Below, piece after piece: positions 7,749-17,633 of a stretch of 64,000 nucleotides of DNA. A program made the translations under genes and the position numbers. The first letter of the stretch is position 1. Every line of letters starts with the position of its first letter. The stretch covers positions 2,147,501 to 2,211,500 of the forward strand of contig NZ_AP024480.1 in the NCBI RefSeq assembly GCF_017347585.1, written 5' to 3'. The stretch is from Caldicellulosiruptor diazotrophicus. Its GTDB lineage: Bacteria > Bacillota > Thermoanaerobacteria > Caldicellulosiruptorales > Caldicellulosiruptoraceae. The notes beneath the pieces are model-generated. The model was given only the letters and a program-made list of their open reading frames with translations, was not told the origin of the DNA and searched no databases.

Positions 7749-8730
7749 CTTTACATCCTCCTTCGTTATACAAGTGACATGCAACCTTTACATTGTCCGG
7801 CAATTTTATAAGCTGTGGCCTTTCTTTCTTACAAATCTCCATAGCATATTCACAGCGAGGATGAAATCTGCAACCAGAAGGAGGATTTAGCAAACTTGGT
7901 GGGTCACCCGGGATAGCTCTTACTTTTGACATATCTGCGTTTATTGCCATTATTGAATTTATCAGCCCTTGCGTATATGGATGCTTAGGTTCTTTAAAAA
8001 TCTTTTCTGTGGGGCTACTTTCTACCAAACATCCACCGTAGATTACAAAAATATTGTCTGCAAGCTCTGCTGCCACTGCGATATCGTGGGTAACAAATAT
8101 GAGTGTTATGTTCATCTGTGTTTTTAATTCCTTGAGAAGCTGTACTATATGTGCTTGGGTCAAGACATCCAGCGCAGAAGTCGGTTCATCCAAAATTAGA
8201 ATTTCCGGTTCTAAAAGCAGTGCCAAAGCAATTAGTACTCTCTGTTTCATTCCACCAGATAATTGCATTGGATAAGCATAAAGCACAGTTTCAGGATTAA
8301 GTCTTACCATTTTTATCTTCTCTGATGCTTTGTTAATTAACTCATCCTTGCTCCAGTTAAGCCCATGTGCCTCTATGGTATCTCTAAAATGGTCAATAAT
8401 CTTCATGGTAGGGTTTAATGACTGCTGAGCGGCCTGTGGAACAAGAGCTATTTTCTTCCATCTTATCTTCCTCAGTTCATCTTCCTTCATTTCTAATAAA
8501 TCAAATCCCACAGTCCGGTAAAATACTTTTCCAGAGAGTATTCGCCCATTTGGTGGTAGAGTTCTTGTAATAGCTTCTATAATTGTACTTTTTCCAGACG
8601 CACTTTCTCCCACTATTGCCGTGACTGTATTCTCAAAAATTTCAAAAGAAACATCTTCAGTTGCTTTTATTGTCCCTTCTCTTACTAAGTATACTGCTTT
8701 AAGGCTTGACACTTCCAATAAACAATTCAT
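7741..8730 (-). CDS. Oligosaccharide/oligopeptide ABC transporter ATPase (OppD type)
   Basis: This is the partner ATPase of the importer. Walker A is GESASGKST near residue 38, the signature is LSGGMKQRV and Walker B is ILILDEPTSALD. The C-terminal domain has the family cysteines in GCRFHPRC, EICKKERPQL and VACHLYN. At 329 aa it has family length. It starts 2 nt after the OppC-type permease stop and overlaps the next ATPase, indicating tight translational coupling. The protein acts on the cytoplasmic face of the membrane. Substrate is inferred from the locus, not from this sequence. Confidence 0.92.
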   Translation of the reverse strand: MNCLLEVSSLKAVYLVREGTIKATEDVSFEIFENTVTAIVGESASGKSTIIEAITRTLPPNGRILSGKVFYRTVGFDLLEMKEDELRKIRWKKIALVPQAAQQSLNPTMKIIDHFRDTIEAHGLNWSKDELINKASEKIKMVRLNPETVLYAYPMQLSGGMKQRVLIALALLLEPEILILDEPTSALDVLTQAHIVQLLKELKTQMNITLIFVTHDIAVAAELADNIFVIYGGCLVESSPTEKIFKEPKHPYTQGLINSIMAINADMSKVRAIPGDPPSLLNPPSGCRFHPRCEYAMEICKKERPQLIKLPDNVKVACHLYNEGGCKDE

Positions 8731-8732
8731 CT

Positions 8733-9614
8733 TTATTCATGCCCCCGAAGCTTAGGATTAAACACTTCTTCAATCCCTTGAGCCAATAATATGCCACCAT
8801 AAATCAACAAAACAATGTTGAGTATTACAAAAAATGGATAATGGAAACCTTTTGGCGTATATAGTGCTCCTGCTTGATATAAAGCATAGTTTAGCATTAC
8901 TCCCCAGTGAGTAGGGTCAAATTTAGCAAGACCTAAAAACATCAATCCTATGGAGAACTCCATTGCACTTTTCAGCTGTGTTACAAAATTTACAAATATA
9001 TAAGGTATTAATAATTTTGCAATGTCACTGAACAATATGTAACCCAGCCCCATATTCAACATCCTAGAAGCCTCAACAAATTCTCTTGATTTTACCGTCA
9101 GCACTTGAGCTGCAATCTGTTTTGCTAAAGGTGCCCACAACCATATCGCAACTATCAATGCAACCTCTACTGTGTTCAATTTTGTATCAGCAAATATTGC
9201 AGCTAAAATTAAAAGTGCAGGGAAAGAAGGAATCACCAAAAACACAGTGATTATTGCATCTAATAATTTTCCACCAATTCCTTCCAAATATCCTCTTGCT
9301 ACCCCAACAACTGTACCTATAATTACTGCAAACAAGCTTGCAAAAAGTGTAAGGGAAATTACTGACCTTGAACCGTGCACAATCTGCTGAAAAATATCTA
9401 CCCCAAAATAATCTGTCCCAAATGGATGTTGTAAAGAAGGTCTTTGATACCTGTTTGCAAAATCAGAATTCATGTTGAGCGGAACTATCATTGGACCAAT
9501 TGTTGCCATTAAAACAAAAAATAACAATATAATAGAACCTGCTAACGATTTTTTGTTTGAAATAAGTGGTTGAACATAATCATAAAAGAAATCTAAAAAC
9601 CTTTTTTTCCTCAT
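8733..9614 (-). CDS. ABC transporter permease (OppC type)
   Basis: This is an integral-membrane permease of 293 aa. It has a cytoplasmic N-terminal tail, a first membrane helix (about 25-47), an extracytoplasmic segment with the HPFGTDYFGVDIF motif found in OppC/DppC proteins, and then about five more helices. The cytoplasmic coupling region contains REFVEASRMLNMG, equivalent to the EAA loop. Its ATG overlaps the OppB-type stop by 4 nt (ATGA). It forms the channel with the OppB-type protein. Confidence 0.9.
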   Translation of the reverse strand: MRKKRFLDFFYDYVQPLISNKKSLAGSIILLFFVLMATIGPMIVPLNMNSDFANRYQRPSLQHPFGTDYFGVDIFQQIVHGSRSVISLTLFASLFAVIIGTVVGVARGYLEGIGGKLLDAIITVFLVIPSFPALLILAAIFADTKLNTVEVALIVAIWLWAPLAKQIAAQVLTVKSREFVEASRMLNMGLGYILFSDIAKLLIPYIFVNFVTQLKSAMEFSIGLMFLGLAKFDPTHWGVMLNYALYQAGALYTPKGFHYPFFVILNIVLLIYGGILLAQGIEEVFNPKLRGHE

Positions 9615-10597
9615 TTTAGCTTCACCCTTGGATCAATTAATGCATACACAATTTCAGCAATAAAGGTTGCAACAATTACTCCTATCACTATCAAAGAAAA
9701 CAAACCTGTCAAAAGCCCAAAATCTCTCACAGCTATTGCTTTGCCAAAATAAAATCCTATCCCAGGATAATTAAATATCGATTCTACCAATGTATGTCCT
9801 CCTAACATGTATCCAATTGAAATGGCCAAACTTGCAATTAGCGGAAGCATAGCATTGTTTTTTATATATTTGTTTGCAATTACAGAATCTTTCAAACCTC
9901 GTGCTTGAGCAAACCTGATATAGTCTTCTTCCATAATTTGGGATGTATTTCCTCTCATTGCAAGCGCCCATGCAGCCATTTGAGGAATGGCTGTAGCAAA
10001 CATAGGTCCGAGCGCATGATGTATAATTTTCAAAATAAAGCTCAATGAAAATGAGGGTTCCATATCAACCGGATATGCGCCACCTAATGGAATTACACGT
10101 AACCTCACTGCAAAAATGAACAAAATTAAAACAGCTAATACAAAAGGCGGTATTGCTTGAATTATGCTTGCTATCCCAGAGATTACTAAATCAATTATTG
10201 TACCACGCTTTTGAGCAGCAAAAGACCCAAGATAAATTCCAACCAAAAAACTTACTAACGTTGCCAAAGAAATCACAAACAATGTCCATGGAAGCGCTTT
10301 GGCAATTATTTCATTTACACTTGTCTGATAAAATGAGGAGTAACCAAAATTACCTTTGAGCAGGTTCGAAATAAATCTCCCGTATCGAACAATTAAAGGT
10401 TCATGTGGGTCAATTCCCATTAATTTGTGCGCTATTTCGAGTGCCCGTTCCATTTCCATATTTCGCTGTTGTGCTATTGAAACAGCCAGGCCATAAGCGG
10501 GGTCGCCTGGCATTTTATTCACCAGGACAAAAACCCCGCTTATAGCTATAAGAAGTACAATAATCAGATAGACCAGTCTATCAACCACATACTTCAA
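9611..10597 (-). CDS. ABC transporter permease (OppB type)
   Basis: This is an integral-membrane permease of 328 aa. The first helix and MPGDPA motif near residue 30 are diagnostic of OppB/DppB. About six membrane helices follow. The coupling loop EEDYIRFAQARGLKDS is the EAA-type segment that contacts the ATPases. The start is TTG at 10597 behind TGGAGGG. It follows the binding-protein gene by 21 nt and is overlapped by the OppC-type gene, as expected of one operon. Confidence 0.9.
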   Translation of the reverse strand: MKYVVDRLVYLIIVLLIAISGVFVLVNKMPGDPAYGLAVSIAQQRNMEMERALEIAHKLMGIDPHEPLIVRYGRFISNLLKGNFGYSSFYQTSVNEIIAKALPWTLFVISLATLVSFLVGIYLGSFAAQKRGTIIDLVISGIASIIQAIPPFVLAVLILFIFAVRLRVIPLGGAYPVDMEPSFSLSFILKIIHHALGPMFATAIPQMAAWALAMRGNTSQIMEEDYIRFAQARGLKDSVIANKYIKNNAMLPLIASLAISIGYMLGGHTLVESIFNYPGIGFYFGKAIAVRDFGLLTGLFSLIVIGVIVATFIAEIVYALIDPRVKLK

Positions 10598-10618
10598 CTT
10601 TTATTTGCCCTCCACACG

Positions 10619-12427
10619 TTATTTTTTAGGCGCTAGCTTGCCTGTTGTAATCAGAAGATTGTAGACTCTTTCTATTCCACCAGGAGCAAGAGACCAAATT
10701 GGGTCATCTTTTGCAGGCCAACCTGTGACCTTTTTATCAGAATAGTAAATTGGCAAAACCTTTTCAAACAAAGGTATAATAGGCAAGTACTCATTTGTAA
10801 TGTATGCTAATTTTTGAACAACATCTATAGATTTTTTCTTATCTTGTGCAACATCTCTCAGCTGCTCAGTCAAATCGTAAGGTGAGAATTTACCCCATGG
10901 TGTAGAATATTTATCCTTTGATGGGAATTTTGTGATATTGTATAAATCTGCTTCATACAATCTCATGTATCCGTTATAAGGATGCGGATAACCTTGCCAT
11001 GTAACTCCAAACTCAATCGCAGCTTCATAGTCCCCACTCTTCATAACCTGGTCTCGCATTCCATCAGGAATAAGCTTCATTTCTACCTTAAATCCAAAAT
11101 TATTCAGTTGCTGCACAACCTCACGAGCTGCCAATACCCAGTCGCTGTGCGGACCATACACGGACAATGTAAATGCTACAGGCTGACCATTTGGCTGCTG
11201 CCATGTAGTTCCAACTTTTTTGTATCCGGCTTTTTTCAATACTTCTTCCGCCATTTTGGCGTTTGTTGCGTATTTGGTCAATTTACTCAAAGTGTCTTTG
11301 GATATCCATTTTGATTCCATGCTTTTTAAAATTCCGTGAGCATATGGGGAGCATGTAGATGCCTGCCATACAGCTACATCTCTTACTTTGGATTTATCTA
11401 ATACATAAGCAATAGCTTTTCTGAGGTTTACATCTTTAAACAGTGGCTTTTGATAGTTGAACACCAAAGCTATTTCAGACAAGTCTGTTGTTGTTTTAAC
11501 CTTTAAGGATGGATTAAGTATAGTAAGCTGTTCAACCACATCCTTTGGCATGTTTGGATGAGCTGCATAAATCTCACCCGAAATCAATGATGCCCAAACA
11601 AATTCATTAGAAGACCATCTTCTGAATGTGATTCTATTAATTTTCATTTTTGGATACAACCAATGATATTTGTTTGCAGTTAATACCATTTCAGATTGGG
11701 TAATCTTTGTTGGTTCGAATGAACCTATAACTGGCATTCTTTTTAGAGTTTTAAAGGGTGAAAAAGCATTTACCTGTTTTCTCAAATCATCAGCTTTTTT
11801 GTCATAGGTGCTTTTCAGTTGAGCATCTGGAGTTTTACCAGAAGAGCTTATTGCAAATATCTTTTTACCAAGCTCAGCAACTTCTTTTGCCAGATTAGCC
11901 CACTTGCTATAAACATGATATGGAGCTAAAGCTGGAATTGCAGCATCGGTCAATATTGTATGAACAAATGACTGAGGAGCATCTTTTGAAAGTGTAAAAA
12001 CTACCGTGTAATCATTTGGAGCAGTCACATTCTCAATCTCATAAGGCCATTGCCACATAGCTTGAATGAAATTAACAGAATTGATTACATCCTTGGCAGT
12101 AAAAGGCTTGCCATCACTGAATTTTGCGTTTTTGCGCAGAGTTACTGTAACTTTTCCTTTTTCTATTTTCCAGCTCTCTGCTAATCTTGGAATGTACTCA
12201 TCACTTTGTGGGATGTAATAAGCAAACGGTTCATAAACAAACCACCATGCCCCTCCTACTGCCCCTGCTCCAAAAGGATTACCATGGAAAGGATACGGCC
12301 AATCAGTTGCCAACCTCAGTTCACCTGCAGAAGATGTTGAAGAAGCGCCAAGACTAATTCCCATTAAGCCTATAAAGAAAATACCCAATACAAGAACTGC
12401 AATCAACCTTTTTACACGATTTGACAT
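10619..12427 (-). CDS. Extracellular solute-binding protein, family 5
   Basis: This is the substrate-capture protein of the importer. Residues about 1-30 form a Sec signal peptide (basic MSNRVKRL, then a hydrophobic core) ending near SLGA. No lipobox cysteine is present, which is unusual for a Gram-positive binding protein. The mature part has the two-lobed family-5 pattern: LAESWKIEKGKVTVTLRKN and FSDGKPFTAKDVINSVNF, typical of OppA/DppA-like proteins. At 602 aa it has full length. In thermophiles, family-5 proteins often bind beta-mannosides or beta-glucosides, and the GH130 genes upstream support that here. It has its own strong promoter at 12503-12531 and AAGGAGG before the ATG. Confidence 0.9.
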   Translation of the reverse strand: MSNRVKRLIAVLVLGIFFIGLMGISLGASSTSSAGELRLATDWPYPFHGNPFGAGAVGGAWWFVYEPFAYYIPQSDEYIPRLAESWKIEKGKVTVTLRKNAKFSDGKPFTAKDVINSVNFIQAMWQWPYEIENVTAPNDYTVVFTLSKDAPQSFVHTILTDAAIPALAPYHVYSKWANLAKEVAELGKKIFAISSSGKTPDAQLKSTYDKKADDLRKQVNAFSPFKTLKRMPVIGSFEPTKITQSEMVLTANKYHWLYPKMKINRITFRRWSSNEFVWASLISGEIYAAHPNMPKDVVEQLTILNPSLKVKTTTDLSEIALVFNYQKPLFKDVNLRKAIAYVLDKSKVRDVAVWQASTCSPYAHGILKSMESKWISKDTLSKLTKYATNAKMAEEVLKKAGYKKVGTTWQQPNGQPVAFTLSVYGPHSDWVLAAREVVQQLNNFGFKVEMKLIPDGMRDQVMKSGDYEAAIEFGVTWQGYPHPYNGYMRLYEADLYNITKFPSKDKYSTPWGKFSPYDLTEQLRDVAQDKKKSIDVVQKLAYITNEYLPIIPLFEKVLPIYYSDKKVTGWPAKDDPIWSLAPGGIERVYNLLITTGKLAPKK

Positions 12428-12484
12428 TTTGAAACCTCCTTTACATTATTTCTTTATGATTTGACAAAAAACAAAGACTTTTTT

Positions 12485-12531
12485 AAAACAGCTGATGTTT
12501 AAATTATATATCTTTTTGTGAAATATGTCAA
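12485..12531 (-). promoter_or_regulatory. Promoter of the opp operon with possible operator
   Basis: On the minus strand TTGACA (12531-12526), a 17-nt spacer and TATAAT (12508-12503) make a consensus promoter. Just downstream, near the expected transcription start, 12485-12499 is an imperfect palindrome with arms AAACATC and GCTGTTT (6 of 7 positions match). It could be the operator of the adjacent LacI protein. The promoter is solid; the operator is tentative. Confidence 0.65.
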
Positions 12532-12571
12532 GTGATTTTTGCTTGAATTTTGTCGTTATTTAAATTTATTT

Positions 12572-12607
12572 TACAAAGGAAGCCCTCTTACCTGAGCTTC
12601 CTTTGTA
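12572..12607 (-). terminator. Terminator between lacI-type gene and opp operon
   Basis: A perfect 12-bp stem (12572-12583 with 12596-12607) with a 12-nt loop lies directly after the stop of the LacI-type gene. The following AAAUAAAUUUAAAU is weak as a U tract, so termination may be partial and allow some read-through into the opp operon. Confidence 0.65.
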
Positions 12608-12614
12608 GTAAAAC

Positions 12615-13637
12615 TTAAATATTTTTTATGGATTTGCGGATATTCAATCTGCAAAATATTCTTATATCTTCTGCAGGCTTTGAAGGGAAGTCTATTCTTT
12701 CAAGAAGCTGTTTGACTGCTCTTTTACCATAATAATCTCTGTCGATATGAATCATTGAAAGAGAAGGCTTGAAATGCTTCACCAGTTCAGTATCATCAAA
12801 TCCTACAACAGCTATATCTCTTGGAATTTGCAATCCCATATCTTTCAGGGTGTTTGCTGTAACCAGTGTAGACAAATCGCTAACGCAGAAAAATGCTTCA
12901 GGTACCTTTTTCAAACCTCTCAAAAATTCCTGAATTTCTGGTTCTGGATTTTTGCTGAAATCCTTAAAACCTTCTATCTTGCATACCTCCCTATCTATTT
13001 TAAACCCAAATTGTTCATGTGCTTCAACAAATCCCTGCCACCTTTCTTTATAACTAATTGCATGATTTATATCCCCTATAAAACCAATATGTTTATATCC
13101 TTTGGAAATCAAAAAAGTTATTGCGGCTTTGGTGGAACGTCGATTGTCTGTGTTCACCGTATCTATCCAATTACTTTCTACAAGATTGTCTATTATTACG
13201 GTGGGAATTCTCATTTCTTCAATTTTATCAATAATTTCTTTACCAACAGAAGAAACAATAATTATACCTTTAAAGCTACTATTAGATAAGATTTCATCAA
13301 GGCTTGTTTCCTCTTCAGAGGAAATGCAGTATAAACTAAACTCAAATCCATTTTTTCGAATTTCATTCTCTACAGAGTACACAATTGCACTGAAAAAATA
13401 CGGGTCCTGCAGCACATTTGCTGTCATAATTAAACCTATTGTACCTTTTTCAATTTCTTTCTCTTTGAACTTATACCCAAGCTCTTTTGCGGTTTGCAAA
13501 ACAAGCTGCCTTGTTTTTTCAGAAACACCTGGCTTGTTAGATAAAGCAACTGAAACTGCGTTTTTTGATATATTCAATTTCTTGGCTATATCTTCCAGCG
13601 TTACGCTCTTTCTTCTTTTTCTAATTTCTATATCCAT
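12615..13637 (-). CDS. LacI-family transcription regulator of the GH130/opp locus
   Basis: A 340-residue DNA-binding repressor. The N-terminal helix-turn-helix reads VTLEDIAKKLNISKNAVS, followed by the hinge helix segment ending in KPGVSEKTRQLVLQ. A periplasmic-binding-like sugar-sensing core follows. ATG at 13637 was chosen, with AAGGGG 8 nt upstream, 25 nt after the GH130 stop. The longer frame to 13670 would overlap that gene without a ribosome site. It lies between the enzyme genes and transporter genes and is the natural regulator of both. Its effector is unknown, probably a manno-oligosaccharide. Confidence 0.9.
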   Translation of the reverse strand: MDIEIRKRRKSVTLEDIAKKLNISKNAVSVALSNKPGVSEKTRQLVLQTAKELGYKFKEKEIEKGTIGLIMTANVLQDPYFFSAIVYSVENEIRKNGFEFSLYCISSEEETSLDEILSNSSFKGIIIVSSVGKEIIDKIEEMRIPTVIIDNLVESNWIDTVNTDNRRSTKAAITFLISKGYKHIGFIGDINHAISYKERWQGFVEAHEQFGFKIDREVCKIEGFKDFSKNPEPEIQEFLRGLKKVPEAFFCVSDLSTLVTANTLKDMGLQIPRDIAVVGFDDTELVKHFKPSLSMIHIDRDYYGKRAVKQLLERIDFPSKPAEDIRIFCRLNIRKSIKNI

Positions 13638-13662
13638 GTTTAACCCCTTTTTTGAAATATTT

Positions 13663-14556
13663 CTACTCAAATTTTATCTCTCTCAAGTTTAATCTTGCAA
13701 CACCAATAACAGTATCAGCTCCTCCATAATAAACTAAAAGATCTTCTCCCAGTTGAACATGACCACAACTAAAAACAACATTGGGAATGTAACCATTTAT
13801 TTCCCAGTCAAGCTCTGGTTCAAGAATGGGTTCATCTTGCCGTGATAAAATTTTAGTAGGATCTTTTTTATCTAAAAGTAAAATTCCCAAACGATAGATA
13901 TTCAAATGATCAGCAGCATGGTAAATAACAATATACCCATACCTGTGTTCAATAGGCGGACCAGCAACTCCTACACGACTACTTTCCCATGTATTTGGTC
14001 TTATTTTTACAACTTCTACGTGATCTGTCCAGTTTTTTAAATCTTCAGAGAAAGCAAGCCACATGTTTGGGTACCTGCGATGAAACATCACATACCGTCC
14101 CTCTATTTTCTTCGGAAATAATGCCGCATCTTTGTTAGGTTCATCAAGCACAATGCCAATTCTTTCCCATGTAATAAGATTTCTTGATTTTGCAATCATT
14201 ATCCTGTAATCTCCTTCAAATCTGTTACCAAAACCTGTGTAAGTCATATAAAAAGTGTCGCCTATTCTTACGATTCTTGGGTCCTCAATTCCTCTTCTCT
14301 CTTGTTCGCACACAGCTACCATCACAGGCTTGTCAAATCTGAAAAAGTTTATTCCATCAGTTGATACGGCATACCCAATTCGAGAAATATATGCTCCATA
14401 TTTTTCGTGTGGTGGAAGGTCTGTTGCTCTATACAATATATGGACTAGCCCTCTGTAATATATTGCAGCAGCATTAAAAACAGCAGAACGCTGCCAATCA
14501 TCATCCTTTTTGGGTTCCAATACAGGTTTAGTAGAAAGTCTTTCAAGTTTTATCAT
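13663..14556 (-). CDS. GH130 family phosphorylase/hydrolase (second copy)
   Basis: This is a five-bladed beta-propeller enzyme of GH130, a family that mostly phosphorolyses beta-mannosides to mannose-1-phosphate. It starts MIKLERLSTKPVLEP and contains GIEDPRIVRIGD, whose Asp is the expected proton donor. Basic residues in FHRRYPN are likely phosphate contacts, suggesting a phosphorylase rather than a hydrolase. At 297 aa it has no signal peptide and acts in the cytoplasm on imported sugar. It lies 39 nt after a paralogue. Paired enzymes of this kind in Thermoanaerobacter (1,2-beta-oligomannan and beta-1,2-mannobiose phosphorylases) are the best model. Exact linkage is inference. Confidence 0.88.
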   Translation of the reverse strand: MIKLERLSTKPVLEPKKDDDWQRSAVFNAAAIYYRGLVHILYRATDLPPHEKYGAYISRIGYAVSTDGINFFRFDKPVMVAVCEQERRGIEDPRIVRIGDTFYMTYTGFGNRFEGDYRIMIAKSRNLITWERIGIVLDEPNKDAALFPKKIEGRYVMFHRRYPNMWLAFSEDLKNWTDHVEVVKIRPNTWESSRVGVAGPPIEHRYGYIVIYHAADHLNIYRLGILLLDKKDPTKILSRQDEPILEPELDWEINGYIPNVVFSCGHVQLGEDLLVYYGGADTVIGVARLNLREIKFE

Positions 14557-14595
14557 AATATTTATACCCCTTTCTTTTTCAGCTATTTAACTTGA

Positions 14596-15510
14596 CTAAA
14601 ACTTTATCTTTTCTATTTCAATTCCAGCAACTCCTATGCATGTATCACATGCTCCGTAATAAACAAGCAACATCCCATCAAATATACACTGTCCACAACT
14701 GAACACAACATTCGGTACAAGTCCTTTTCTCTCCCATTCAAGTTCAGGTTCCAAAATAGGTTCTTCTTGACGTGCCACAACTTTTGCAGGGTCTTCCCTA
14801 TCCAAAAGAGCTGCCCCTAACCTATATGTTTTTTCTTCATCAACTCCATGATAAATCAATAACCAACCGTCTTCTATTAAAATGGGGGGCCCTGCTATGC
14901 CTATCTTATAACTGTCCCATTTGCCCTCTCGAGGTGTCATGATGATCTTGTGATCTTGCCAATGTACAAGGTCATCTGAAAAAGCCACCCAGATGGAAGG
15001 AGGACGTCTATGATAAAGCATATATTTCCCTTTTACTTTTTCTGGATGCAAAGCACCATCTTTATTAGGCTCATCGAGAAGCATTTTTCTTTCATTTGTC
15101 CAATTTATAAGATCTAGGGATGAAATTAGAGAAATTCTAATATCATCCCAACTCCTTCCACCAAAAGCCGTATAAACCATATAAAATCTGCCATCAAGAT
15201 AAGTTATTCTTGGATCTTCCATCCCCCAATCTTCTTGTTCTCCTTGTCCTTGAAGCAAAGGAAGTGGCATCCTTTCAAAATTAATCCCATCTTTACTTTT
15301 TGCATATCCTATTGAAGAGACAAATTTATAATCCTGCTGAGGTTGAGGAAACGAAAGAGCTTCAAAAGTATTGTTACATGCTCTGTAAAACAAGTGAATG
15401 TATCCATTATGGTAAATTACACCTGGATTGAAAACAGCCTTTGATTCCCAAGCGTTTGTTGGAATTGGTTCTAATATTGGTTTTTGTGATAGTCTTTTTA
15501 ACTTAAACAA
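14596..15510 (-). CDS. GH130 family phosphorylase/hydrolase (first copy)
   Basis: This is a paralogue of the downstream GH130 enzyme. MFKLKRLSQKPILEP aligns with the start of the second copy, GMEDPRITYLDG carries the predicted catalytic Asp, and YHRRPPS is the likely phosphate-binding region. The frame opens at an ATG (15516) that touches the AAAGGAGG ribosome site. TTG at 15510, 6 nt behind it, was chosen and makes the two paralogues align from residue 1. It is 304 aa, cytoplasmic and the first gene of the locus, with a promoter at 15567-15595. The two copies probably divide the work between longer oligomers and the disaccharide, as in Thermoanaerobacter. That split is inferred. Confidence 0.88.
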   Translation of the reverse strand: MFKLKRLSQKPILEPIPTNAWESKAVFNPGVIYHNGYIHLFYRACNNTFEALSFPQPQQDYKFVSSIGYAKSKDGINFERMPLPLLQGQGEQEDWGMEDPRITYLDGRFYMVYTAFGGRSWDDIRISLISSLDLINWTNERKMLLDEPNKDGALHPEKVKGKYMLYHRRPPSIWVAFSDDLVHWQDHKIIMTPREGKWDSYKIGIAGPPILIEDGWLLIYHGVDEEKTYRLGAALLDREDPAKVVARQEEPILEPELEWERKGLVPNVVFSCGQCIFDGMLLVYYGACDTCIGVAGIEIEKIKF

Positions 15511-15566
15511 ATCCATCCTCCTTTGTATCTGAAAAATTTAAAATTGTTATTTGCTTTTTTACTTTA

Positions 15567-15595
15567 ATTATATAGTTTCGTAACGTTAAAATCAA
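15567..15595 (-). promoter_or_regulatory. Promoter of the GH130 genes with palindrome in spacer
   Basis: On the minus strand TTGATT (15595-15590), a 17-nt spacer and TATAAT (15572-15567) precede the first GH130 gene. The spacer holds TAACGTTA (15581-15588), a perfect 8-bp palindrome with the central CG common in LacI-family operators. Confidence 0.6.
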
Positions 15596-15641
15596 TTGAC
15601 TTTTAGTAAAAAATAAATTTATCTTCATGGTAATAATGCAC

Positions 15642-15667
15642 AAAAAAATAAGGGGAATATTCCCCTT
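15642..15667 (-). terminator. Terminator after tgt
   Basis: A near-perfect palindrome (AGGGGAATATTCCCCT, 15651-15666) is followed in the minus transcript by UAUUUUUUUG. It lies 14 nt after the tgt stop and separates the thiamine/tgt operon from the GH130 promoter. Confidence 0.85.
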
Positions 15668-15681
15668 TAAATAAATTCTTT

Positions 15682-16794
<1,113 letters not shown>

Positions 16795-16809
16795 TTATAA
16801 TGAAAAAAC

Positions 16810-17589
16810 CTATGGGTTTAAAATGAGCTTTCCATTTCCGATTTTTGTAGACTTATATATTAGGTTTGAAACATACTCTTTGGTGCTTATCAAGGCATCA
16901 TACATATTATATCCCTTTGCAAGGAAAGTGGCAAATGCAGTCGAAAATGCACAACCAGTCCCGTGAATGCTATCTGTAAAGCCTTGTTTTTTTGCATGTA
17001 CTTTAAAAATATCATTATGTGTTATCAAAACATCCTCTGCAACCTCGCCAGGAAGATGACCGCCTTTTAGGATGCATGATTTTATTCCCATTTTCTTCAT
17101 TCTTTCTTGAACGCAGCTTAGAACATCTTCATCAAAATTTTTAATTTCCACATCAAAAATGACTTCTGCCTCATTTTTGTTGGGTGTTATTACATCACAA
17201 GCTTTGAAAAACTCATACTTTAAAAATTCTATAAACTCACTTTTACAAAACTCAAAACCGCTTGTGGATTTCAAAACCGGGTCACACACTACTTTTTTAA
17301 GATTGTACCTTTTTAAGTTTCTCAGCACAACAACTGCTATCTCAGAACTTCCTAAAAGTCCAATCTTGACACTATCTGGCTTTATATCTTCAACCACTTT
17401 TTGAAGCTGATACTCAAAAAAATGAGGGTCTATGGGTTTTAAGTCATAGACCCTTTGAGTATCCTGGACTGTCAAAGATGTTACTACAGATGTTGCATAA
17501 CTATTCAACGCCCTCACAACTTTTACGTCAAGCAAAACGCCTGCACCACCTGATGGGTCAAACCCGGCAATTATGAGCACTTTTTTCAT
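16810..17589 (-). CDS. thiD: Hydroxymethylpyrimidine (phosphate) kinase
   Basis: ThiD phosphorylates the thiamine pyrimidine HMP and HMP-P to HMP-PP. The start MKKVLIIAGFDPSGGAG is the family signature, and the C-terminal ribokinase-type anion hole reads HGTGCAFSTAFA. At 259 aa it has typical length. It follows thiC by 44 nt and is the last thi gene of the operon. A 5-bp hairpin overlaps its stop but is too weak to call a terminator. Confidence 0.95.
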   Translation of the reverse strand: MKKVLIIAGFDPSGGAGVLLDVKVVRALNSYATSVVTSLTVQDTQRVYDLKPIDPHFFEYQLQKVVEDIKPDSVKIGLLGSSEIAVVVLRNLKRYNLKKVVCDPVLKSTSGFEFCKSEFIEFLKYEFFKACDVITPNKNEAEVIFDVEIKNFDEDVLSCVQERMKKMGIKSCILKGGHLPGEVAEDVLITHNDIFKVHAKKQGFTDSIHGTGCAFSTAFATFLAKGYNMYDALISTKEYVSNLIYKSTKIGNGKLILNP

Positions 17590-17633
17590 CTTTCTACTTT
17601 CATCTCCTTTTTAAAAAAAACATGCCACAGCTT

